A stretch of DNA of 64,000 nt, taken from positions 30,148 to 94,147 of the forward strand of contig CAMKAJ010000006.1 of the NCBI GenBank assembly GCA_946410455.1, written 5' to 3'. Below are positions 42,664 through 49,830 of this stretch, one piece after another (position 1 is the first letter of the stretch; the number at the start of each line of letters is the position of its first letter). The stretch comes from an uncultured Bacteroidales bacterium (GTDB lineage: Bacteria; Bacteroidota; Bacteroidia; Bacteroidales; UBA932). Below the pieces are notes generated by a model. The model was not told the DNA's origin. It saw only the letters and a program-made list of their open reading frames with translations, and searched no databases. The position numbers and the translations under genes are program-made.

Positions 42664-43034
42664 TTCACGAGCGAATCAGGAGCGTCTTTTACCGTCAACA
42701 AGCTGTCCAGATTAATGGTTGTATCTCCGGCCAGCACCCTGGAGAGGTTCTCTGAATACAGCTTCCAGCGGGTGATGGCGCTCTCCAGAGAATCTATCTT
42801 GATGGCGTTGTTCACCGCCTCGCGACGGAAATGCGCATCGGGATAGCCGGGAATAGTGGTCCGCAAGGGCGTAAAGGCAATGAGTGCGTAAAGCGCGGCC
42901 ACTACAACCACCGAGAAGGTGATGACGCTTAAAATGAAGCCCAGCCTGGTGATGCGGTATGAGCGAACTGTACGGTGCGACTCGTCCTCAAGGACGCTCA
43001 CGCGGTAGAGCTTGTTCCAATTGCTTTTCCCCAT
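42660..43034 (-). CDS. small membrane protein resembling the N terminus of Bacteroidetes M23 proteins
   Basis: A 124-residue protein of unknown function: a basic cytoplasmic start (NKLYRVSVLEDESHRTVRSY), one membrane segment (LGFILSVITFSVVVVAALYA) at about 30-55, the motif FTPLRTTIPGYPDAHFRRE and a short coiled-coil-like helix (KIDSLESAITRWKLYSENLS). From memory this pattern resembles the membrane anchor of longer M23 peptidases, whose catalytic part is missing here; an M23 domain occurs in another gene at 36751. ATG at 43034 (MGKSNWNKLYRV) is chosen; the frame upstream runs into divergent ruvX. It heads the operon with dxr and rseP. Confidence 0.7.
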   Translation of the reverse strand: MGKSNWNKLYRVSVLEDESHRTVRSYRITRLGFILSVITFSVVVVAALYALIAFTPLRTTIPGYPDAHFRREAVNNAIKIDSLESAITRWKLYSENLSRVLAGDTTINLDSLLTVKDAPDSLVK

Positions 43035-43051
43035 AATAATTGCTACTTTTG
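43021..43051 (+). promoter_or_regulatory. promoter of ruvX (TTG - 20 - TACTTTTG), nearly leaderless
   Basis: TTG at 43021-43023, 20 bases, then TACTTTTG at 43044-43051: both halves at the usual distance. The ATG at 43056 is only four bases after the -7 box. Confidence 0.7.
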
Positions 43052-43055
43052 CATT

Positions 43056-43469
43056 ATGGACAGAATCATCGGAATCGATTACGGCCGCTCGCGCGTAGGA
43101 TTGGCGCAGAGCGACCCGCTCGGGATTTTTGCTTCTCCGCTCGAAACTGTCCCAGCTACAAAGATAATAGATTATCTTCAAACTTACGCCCGCTCAGAAA
43201 CGATTCTGAAATTCGTTGTAGGCTACCCCCTGAACCTCAACGGGGCGCATGCAGAGGCGGCTGCCGATGTGGATGCCTTCCTGGTTAAGCTTCAAAAGGC
43301 CTTTCCGGAGACTCCGGTAGCCCTGGAAGACGAGCGCTTTACCTCTGTACTGGCACACAGGGCCATGATAGACGGGGGCATGAAGAAAAGTCAGAGACGC
43401 GAGAAAGAGAGCGTCGACAAAATCAGCGCTGCAATTATACTGCAGGCATATTTGGACAAGAAGAAATGA
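43056..43469 (+). CDS. ruvX: RuvX/YqgF family Holliday junction resolvase-like protein
   Basis: A 137-residue RNase H-fold protein, involved in 16S rRNA 5'-end processing in E. coli and named after resolvase activity. IGIDYGRSRVGLAQSD carries the first Asp, VVGYPLNLNG the second strand, and DERFTSVLAHRAM and SVDKISAAIILQAYL the later acidic residues. Length fits the family. The start is set by the promoter directly upstream; the longer frame back to 42975 is antisense to the neighbour gene. Its stop overlaps the def start by four bases. Confidence 0.95.
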   Translation: MDRIIGIDYGRSRVGLAQSDPLGIFASPLETVPATKIIDYLQTYARSETILKFVVGYPLNLNGAHAEAAADVDAFLVKLQKAFPETPVALEDERFTSVLAHRAMIDGGMKKSQRREKESVDKISAAIILQAYLDKKK

Positions 43470-44020
43470 TACAGCCAATTTATCTATACGGCTCCGAGGT
43501 GCTGCGCGAACGCGCTGCGGAAGCCGACCTGAGCAAGCAGGAAGAACTCAAGCAACTGGTTGCAGACCTCAAAGATACGCTCGAACGCTCGGAGGGCTGC
43601 GGCCTTGCGGCTCCCCAGATAGGAGTGAGCCTGAGGGTGGTGATTGTGGACGGCGACGTGATGGCCGATGTGTATCCCTACCTCAAAGGTTTCAAGCGCA
43701 CTCTCATCAACCCTGTAGTGCTGGAAAAGAGCGACGAGCAGTGCGAATATGAAGAAGGGTGCCTGAGTGTGCCGGGAGTTTACTGCAACGTGCGCAGGCC
43801 CGCAAGCATCAAGCTGCGCTACTACGGAGAAGACTTTGCCGAGCACACTGAGGTCTTTGATAAATTCGCCGCCCGCATGATCCAGCACGAACTTTCACAT
43901 CTGGACGGAGAACTCTTTACAGACCTCGTGGCCCCCATACGCCGCAAGATGATAGCCAAGAAGCTGGTAAACATCTCTCACGGCAAGGTGGCCACGCGCT
44001 ACAACGCGAAGATCAAATAA
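43466..44020 (+). CDS. def: peptide deformylase (cytoplasmic)
   Basis: Metalloenzyme that removes the formyl group from nascent proteins. The 184-residue protein has all three motifs: GCGLAAPQIG, EEGCLSVPG with the metal Cys, and QHELSHLDG with the HEXXH metal pair. No signal peptide. It overlaps ruvX by four bases, and its stop touches the stop of the convergent M16 gene. A second, exported relative is encoded at 63041. Confidence 0.96.
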   Translation: MIQPIYLYGSEVLRERAAEADLSKQEELKQLVADLKDTLERSEGCGLAAPQIGVSLRVVIVDGDVMADVYPYLKGFKRTLINPVVLEKSDEQCEYEEGCLSVPGVYCNVRRPASIKLRYYGEDFAEHTEVFDKFAARMIQHELSHLDGELFTDLVAPIRRKMIAKKLVNISHGKVATRYNAKIK

Positions 44021-46843
44021 CTACTTCTCGGTATAAATCTCCACGATATTGGTTCCCTTGAGGAACTTGCGTGCAAGGTCGCGGACTTCCGAGGCCTTGA
44101 TGCTCTGAAGCAACGCCTCGTAGTCGCAGTCGAAGTCACGGTTCCACAGGGCAGTGTAAACCAGGCGCTCTTGCTGGGCTCGGAGCGAAAGGGCGGTTCG
44201 GCGCTCAATCTCACCGCGACGCTTCTTGATATACTTCCCGGCAAGCTCCATTTCTTCTGCAGTGGGCCCCTCAGAAGCCATGCTCTCTATTACATCCTTC
44301 ACATCGGCCACCAGAAGCTCCGTCATCTCAGGACGGGTCTGGAAGTCCACAATACCCTTCCAGGGCTGAGAAGGATTGTCGGGCACATCTGTCGAGAATC
44401 CAACATGATAAGTGCCTCCACGTTCCTCCCGAATGAGGTTTACATACCTTGCAGAAACTATGTAATCGAGGAAATCCGATACCAGGATACTGCGCGTAGT
44501 GGTTTTTACCTTGGATACAAAGGTAAAGTTGACCGCAGATACAGGCTCCGACTCGGGGGCATTGGTCTCTGTAATCAAGTTGTAGCCCCTTAGTACCGGA
44601 ACGGGATATGCTGTGTGTGTCTTCCTGTAAGGATAGACACCATGAAGCGACGCCACATACTTGCAGACGAATTCTTCTATGCTGCTCTGGTCCAGGTCGC
44701 TGCAGATATACAGGGAAAGATTGCTGTAGTCGCCGAACATACGCGCATAAGCATCGCGCAGCATATCCATATCTACGGCCTGCACAGCAGCAGAATCTAT
44801 AGGCTGGAGCCATGGATGGTCGCCGTAAACTTTCTTGATATAGCTCTCATCGAAGGCCATGCGGGGACGTTTGGTACGTCCGAGACTCTTAAGATTATCT
44901 TCTTTGGCCCTCTCCAGGCGGCTTTCTTTCCCGAAGTAAGGCTCCGTGAGCAGCAGATAAGCCATCTTGAATGCAGCCTCTTCCTTGCCCCGGCTTGCCG
45001 TAAGCTCTATAGAGGCAGCAGAGTGGCCTGTGCGGGTAATGAGATTAACTCCTGACAGTTCGGGATAGGTCTTTAGATCAGGCCTCTCGCAACCACGGAA
45101 ACCCACCGTACGGTTATTGTGCGAAGAAGCAAAACGGCAGGCAGTTACGCTGTCTGCAGGATATGCGCGGAAACCTGTATCGAAGCGCCAAGTACAGACC
45201 AGATGGTCGTTGGACTTGGAAGGAGCGGCCTGCTTATAGTAAACTTTAGCTCCGTTAGAGAGAGTCCACAGTTCAAAACCGCCAAGGCGCTTATCTTGCT
45301 TACGCTTCACAATACTGCCGGGCAGAGCATCTACTGCAAGGTCGAGCTTAGGATACTCCACAAAATTCGGCTCCAGCCTCTCCGCCTCCACCTTTGTCAT
45401 AATAGCACGCAGCTCATCTGCAGAAGGGGCAATGCCGGGCTCCTCTACATCGTTGTAGCAGGTAGATACAATAAGCTCGCTCTGGGCGAACATCTTGGCA
45501 GGATACTCCTGCAGGCTCTCCCAGCTGATAGAATTCATTACACCCTGCTGTATCTCCCTGAGTTCTACGGGATTGACCAGAGGATGATTGCGCAGGAAAT
45601 GATCCAGGGCAAGTTTTACCAGCTCCCCGCTCTTAACTTCTTCGCGGCTTAGCTCGCGGTCGAGGTGGAAGCGCTGGGCGGTACTCAATCGCGCCGTCTC
45701 AAACTCCTCACGGCTTATACCAAACTCCAGCAGCCGACGTATCTCCCTGTAAGTCATATCCATACACTCGGCAATACGCTCCTTGCGCTTGGGCGTGACA
45801 GTAAAGAGGGAAATATAAAAATCCGGCTCGTACTCGCTCGTTACCAGCACGGCAGAGCGGGCAGGGCTAGACTTCTGCTGGCTCAAGCGCCTGAGCCTTT
45901 CGCTCAGCACGGCGCTCACGATATTGCGGCTGTACAAATCGCGCAGGAACTCCTCGCTTGCACGGGCTTCCCTGTCGGGGTACTGCTGCTTGTAGATGAG
46001 TTTAAGCGCATTGAACTTGATGCGAGGATCAGTCATATCCTCAAACAGAGTCTCTTCCTGCCGGGGTGGAATGTACCGCTGCTTGGGCTCGGGATTAACA
46101 GCGGCCGGAATATCTGAGAACTTTGCACGAACGCGCGCCTCCATTTCGTCCACATCAAAGTCGCCGACAACTATAATTGCCTGCAGGTCAGGACGATACC
46201 ACTTATGGTAGAAGTCCAGTATCTCCTGCCTTTTGAAGCCGTTGATAACCTCCAGAGTGCCGAGCACCCAACGCTCTGTCTGTTTGGAACCTCTATATAT
46301 CAGGTTGTTCTGAAGCACCATCATGCGGTAGCGGGAATCGTCGCGCAGGCGCCATTCCTCGCTTATCACTCCCCTCTCGTCGTCCAGGGCCTGCTGCTCG
46401 CAGGAAATGTCACAGGACCAATCGTGAAGGACCAGCAGCACCGAGTCTATGAAGGACTCCCTAACCAGCGGTACGGCTGATATGTTATAGACGGTCTCGG
46501 TCTTTGAAGTATAGGCATTTACGTTGTACCCGAAGCGCACTCCGTCCTTAGCCAGGAACTCAAGAAGACCCTTGGCAGGATAGTGCCGCGTTCCATTAAA
46601 CGCCATGTGCTCCAGGAAGTGGGCCAGGCCGTTCTGGTTGTCCTCCTCCTGCAAAGCACCCACGTTGTGCGCAATATAAAAGTCAGCACAACCCACAGGG
46701 TTCTCGTTGTGATACAGGTAATAGGTCATGCCGTTGTCCAGCCGCCCGATACGGAAATCGGGGTCTATGGGAATGGGTTGGGCGGCTAGCGCGGTGGTAA
46801 ATAATGCCGCAGAGAGTATAGTGAGTATTCGCTTCATTTTCAT
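44021..46843 (-). CDS. M16 family zinc metalloprotease (exported)
   Basis: A 940-residue exported peptidase of the pitrilysin/insulinase type. A signal peptide (MKMKRILTILSAALFTTALAA) leads to the first catalytic half with the inverted zinc motif HFLEH at 75-79 and the downstream glutamate in DDERGVISEE, followed by the inactive M16_C half and a second pair of M16 domains (AAFKMAYLLLTEPYF and onwards). Length and order fit PqqL-like and other Bacteroidetes M16 enzymes. An ATG two codons on (46837) is also possible. It lies 40 bases after the DUF6850 gene and may belong to the receptor set upstream; proteolysis of imported peptides or proteins is an inference. Confidence 0.92.
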   Translation of the reverse strand: MKMKRILTILSAALFTTALAAQPIPIDPDFRIGRLDNGMTYYLYHNENPVGCADFYIAHNVGALQEEDNQNGLAHFLEHMAFNGTRHYPAKGLLEFLAKDGVRFGYNVNAYTSKTETVYNISAVPLVRESFIDSVLLVLHDWSCDISCEQQALDDERGVISEEWRLRDDSRYRMMVLQNNLIYRGSKQTERWVLGTLEVINGFKRQEILDFYHKWYRPDLQAIIVVGDFDVDEMEARVRAKFSDIPAAVNPEPKQRYIPPRQEETLFEDMTDPRIKFNALKLIYKQQYPDREARASEEFLRDLYSRNIVSAVLSERLRRLSQQKSSPARSAVLVTSEYEPDFYISLFTVTPKRKERIAECMDMTYREIRRLLEFGISREEFETARLSTAQRFHLDRELSREEVKSGELVKLALDHFLRNHPLVNPVELREIQQGVMNSISWESLQEYPAKMFAQSELIVSTCYNDVEEPGIAPSADELRAIMTKVEAERLEPNFVEYPKLDLAVDALPGSIVKRKQDKRLGGFELWTLSNGAKVYYKQAAPSKSNDHLVCTWRFDTGFRAYPADSVTACRFASSHNNRTVGFRGCERPDLKTYPELSGVNLITRTGHSAASIELTASRGKEEAAFKMAYLLLTEPYFGKESRLERAKEDNLKSLGRTKRPRMAFDESYIKKVYGDHPWLQPIDSAAVQAVDMDMLRDAYARMFGDYSNLSLYICSDLDQSSIEEFVCKYVASLHGVYPYRKTHTAYPVPVLRGYNLITETNAPESEPVSAVNFTFVSKVKTTTRSILVSDFLDYIVSARYVNLIREERGGTYHVGFSTDVPDNPSQPWKGIVDFQTRPEMTELLVADVKDVIESMASEGPTAEEMELAGKYIKKRRGEIERRTALSLRAQQERLVYTALWNRDFDCDYEALLQSIKASEVRDLARKFLKGTNIVEIYTEK

Positions 46844-46883
46844 CTAAACGAAACTCCGGCCGCAAGGGTTTGCATAGCCAGAG

Positions 46884-48467
46884 TCAGAATGAGCATCCTA
46901 TAGTGGCAAGAGCCACGTGGCGGGTACTGCCGTAGAGATACTCAGGAGCCGCGAGCAGACCAGTAAAATCGTAAGAAAGTTTAACGGAGGGTGTAATTTT
47001 GCCACCTAATCGAAGTGTATAACCAATGCCGATTCCGCCGCCTGCCGCAGCAGCCGTATCGAACTCGAACTGACGATCGAGATAATTGTCGAAACTCCTA
47101 AGGCTGCTGGCCGAACTTGACGCCAGGGCTCCGTCGTCCCTGGGACTGCCGCTTCCCCTTCGGAAGCTGCCGCGTGCCTCAACCGTAAAGATACCCTTAG
47201 CGAGCGCCAGATTCTTTCTGGCAAAAGCCTCGGCCGACAGGGTAATGCAGGAGGCGTTGCGATAGAAGGGGTATAAGACAGTCTTCATCATATATCCCCG
47301 GCCCGTCAGCGAAACGCCTGTAGAAAAAGATGGCAGGTAGCCATCGACTCCCTTGTCCCAGGTGTATCCAAGGCCGGCCTCGAACTGATGACGGTCCAGG
47401 ATGTGACTGCTGCCGGTATAATCTACATAAGTATTCTGGCCTACCGGAGTCACGTACTGGAAGATATTCTCGTTGTTGCCCAGCAATTCGTACTTCAACT
47501 CCAACTTAGCCCGATGGAGATTCGCTCCGGTGCGAGTGAACAATGCACCGCGATATGCTGCCCTGAGACCGGAATATTCAAAAAAAGTAGCGCTGGAAGA
47601 GGCTTTCTTGCCGTAGAATCCTTGGCGACGAAGAACTTCCAGCTCATTGGTAACAGAGCCCGTAACTGCCTGCAGTGCTATACCGTAGAAAGTACTGCTC
47701 ATTGGTCGCGTCTCGGTGGTGGGGATCTTGTTATCGTCTCCCGCCAGCTCATCCAATGTGCCGTAGAAGCCGCCTTTGTCTGTGAGCACGAAATACTGCT
47801 TGTCTGTGGTACCATAAATACCCCCGCGCAGCTGCTCAAGGGTATTGCGGTATACAAGAGCAAGGCCCATAAGCGAGTTTTCAGCAGGGCGGAAGCTCAC
47901 TCCTGCCCTTATCCCCAGGTCCATCCATACGCTGGAAAAACGAGGATCCTTAACCTTGGTCTGGTCTGCGGAAACATATTCGAAGCCGCAGCCAAGAGCC
48001 CACTGCTCGTCGAGCCTGTAGGCCATATCGCCCACGAGGGAGTACTCTTCGCGGTTTTTGCGCCCCACGGTAGCCTCGTCGCTCTCCAAGAAGTTGACGG
48101 GATTGTAGGCCGGATCCATGAGAATCTGGCCGCCCATGTCGTTGCCAGCAAAGAAAGACCAATTGAGCTTACCGTGGAAGCAGATTTTTTCTGTAATGTT
48201 GAAATACGACTCCGTCTCCGCGCCCGCCTTGTAAGAATCGGGCGATTCTTCAAGGGAAACCAACTTGCCGTTGTCTTTGCGGAAAGACAATTCGGCCATG
48301 GAAACATGACCGCTGAAAGCCGACAGCGCAGCCGGATTAGAGAGCTGTAGATAAGGATTTGTCTCTGTGCAGAAGCGGAAGTCATGGCAGGCTTCCACCT
48401 CCTGGCTGCGTGCCCAGAAGGACGCTGCCAGGAAGCAGAAACATACCGTGAATAAGCGAAGTCGCAT
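46884..48467 (-). CDS. DUF6850-like outer-membrane beta-barrel protein
   Basis: A 527-residue exported protein. A signal peptide (MRLRLFTVCFCFLAASFWARS) is followed by YLQLSNPAALSAF, typical of Bacteroidetes barrels, and many amphipathic strands with Tyr/Phe pairs; the chain ends in VALATIGCSF with terminal Phe. The closest pattern I recall is DUF6850, which occurs with DUF4876 and a TonB receptor, as here. Function unknown. It starts five bases after the DUF4876 stop, so they are cotranscribed. Confidence 0.78.
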   Translation of the reverse strand: MRLRLFTVCFCFLAASFWARSQEVEACHDFRFCTETNPYLQLSNPAALSAFSGHVSMAELSFRKDNGKLVSLEESPDSYKAGAETESYFNITEKICFHGKLNWSFFAGNDMGGQILMDPAYNPVNFLESDEATVGRKNREEYSLVGDMAYRLDEQWALGCGFEYVSADQTKVKDPRFSSVWMDLGIRAGVSFRPAENSLMGLALVYRNTLEQLRGGIYGTTDKQYFVLTDKGGFYGTLDELAGDDNKIPTTETRPMSSTFYGIALQAVTGSVTNELEVLRRQGFYGKKASSSATFFEYSGLRAAYRGALFTRTGANLHRAKLELKYELLGNNENIFQYVTPVGQNTYVDYTGSSHILDRHQFEAGLGYTWDKGVDGYLPSFSTGVSLTGRGYMMKTVLYPFYRNASCITLSAEAFARKNLALAKGIFTVEARGSFRRGSGSPRDDGALASSSASSLRSFDNYLDRQFEFDTAAAAGGGIGIGYTLRLGGKITPSVKLSYDFTGLLAAPEYLYGSTRHVALATIGCSF

Positions 48468-48472
48468 CTTAA

Positions 48473-49789
48473 TTATTTAAGGGAAGCAACCTTCCTCTGG
48501 TGGAAGTCCTTACCGGAATCGTTGGTCTGAGAGTAGATGATGTGGGCGCCGTTAGCAATCGAGGCCTCTGCATCTATGCCGGAAGGATCGGTAGTGCCGT
48601 TAATATCATCTGTTCCGCCGGCGTAGTTGTAAACCAGCAGGCCTTCGTTCTCAGGAAGAGCCTCGGTGGCCTCCTTGTCTACGTTGCGATACACTGTGTA
48701 GCCCTTCTGGTTGGTAATGGCAACATATCCGGTGTTGATATCAGAAGTGAAGCGTGCGTTGCTCTTATCTATGTTAGCGGCAGCGAATACCTCCACGGCA
48801 CCGATAACGGAAGCCTTGGGGAATTTAGCAGCCCAACCCACGTTGGTAGTGCCGCCAGTAAGGTCGAAGTTTGCAGTATCGTTGCTGAGTCTCTCGTTCT
48901 CTGCCTTGCTCATATTGCCAATGAAGAAAGCGGGAGAGTTGTTAGACAGCACCCATGCATTGCCCGTGTTGATAGGATAGCAAGTCAGATAGTGCTCTAC
49001 GGGGACAAGCTCGCTGACGGCGTACTTGGCATTGGAATACTGAGGAACATTGCTGTTAGACATCCAGAAATATTCAGGATTTGCAAGGTTGACAGAAGCA
49101 GTAGCAGTAGCAGTATGGTCGATAGCTCCGAAAAGCGCCACCACAACCTGGGAATAAGCAGGAATAGTTACGGCTGAGGTAAAGCTCCATATTGCACCGG
49201 CTGCGGGAATCCAGTTCTCGTTGTCGTAAAGACGTGAACCGTCTTCCTTTATGTACTTATTGGTTGCATGGCCGTTGTACGGCGGCATAAAGCTGAATAC
49301 AAGGTCGGTAGCATCGGCCTCCAAGTCGGAGTTGTTGTAAATGATTACATATCCGTCGTTGGAGTAAGCGCCAGTACCTTCATTCTTGGGGCATCCACCA
49401 AAGTAGAGCTCCTTGATGACCAGCTGACGCGACTCTACCTTTGCAAGCTCAAGCTTGAAAGGCTCCTCAACTGGAGCGGCAACAAGAATGGCGTTGTTGG
49501 AACCGTTGTAGGCAACCCTCTTGCCGTCCACGGCTACCTTGTAGGTTGCAGATGCGATATAGCTGCCGGGAAGCACGGTAAAGGTGGAAATACCGGCAGC
49601 ATCGGTTTCAACTTCATAAGAAATGACACCGCTATCATCTGCCAGGACCACGGGAATACCTTCCTGGGCAAAAGGAGCACCTTCAAACATTAATTGTACC
49701 TGGATGTCAACTGTGACAATCTTGGGTTCGCAGGCGGCTATCATAGCAAGGGCTGCGATTGCACTGAAAATACTAACTAATCTTTTCAT
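48473..49789 (-). CDS. DUF4876 lipoprotein
   Basis: A 438-residue predicted lipoprotein; MKRLVSIFSAIAALAMIAAC gives Cys20 at the lipobox. After an N-terminal carboxypeptidase-regulatory-like or Ig-like unit (VDIQVQLMFEGAPFAQEGIP) comes RQLVIKELYFGGCPKNEGTG, SNDGYVIIYNNSD and a Gly/Asn-rich C-terminal region, the marks of DUF4876. Its place between a TonB receptor and a DUF6850 barrel suggests a surface-exposed partner of the receptor, by analogy with SusD-like proteins; this is inference. Confidence 0.82.
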   Translation of the reverse strand: MKRLVSIFSAIAALAMIAACEPKIVTVDIQVQLMFEGAPFAQEGIPVVLADDSGVISYEVETDAAGISTFTVLPGSYIASATYKVAVDGKRVAYNGSNNAILVAAPVEEPFKLELAKVESRQLVIKELYFGGCPKNEGTGAYSNDGYVIIYNNSDLEADATDLVFSFMPPYNGHATNKYIKEDGSRLYDNENWIPAAGAIWSFTSAVTIPAYSQVVVALFGAIDHTATATASVNLANPEYFWMSNSNVPQYSNAKYAVSELVPVEHYLTCYPINTGNAWVLSNNSPAFFIGNMSKAENERLSNDTANFDLTGGTTNVGWAAKFPKASVIGAVEVFAAANIDKSNARFTSDINTGYVAITNQKGYTVYRNVDKEATEALPENEGLLVYNYAGGTDDINGTTDPSGIDAEASIANGAHIIYSQTNDSGKDFHQRKVASLK

Positions 49790-49791
49790 AA

Positions 49792-49830
49792 TTACTCATA
49801 TTAATTAAAAGTTACTCATATTAATTAAAA
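49792..49830. repeat. two 19-bp direct repeats between the receptor and DUF4876 genes
   Basis: TTACTCATATTAATTAAAA occurs at 49792-49810 and 49812-49830, one base apart. The second copy contains the receptor stop codon. Confidence 0.9.
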
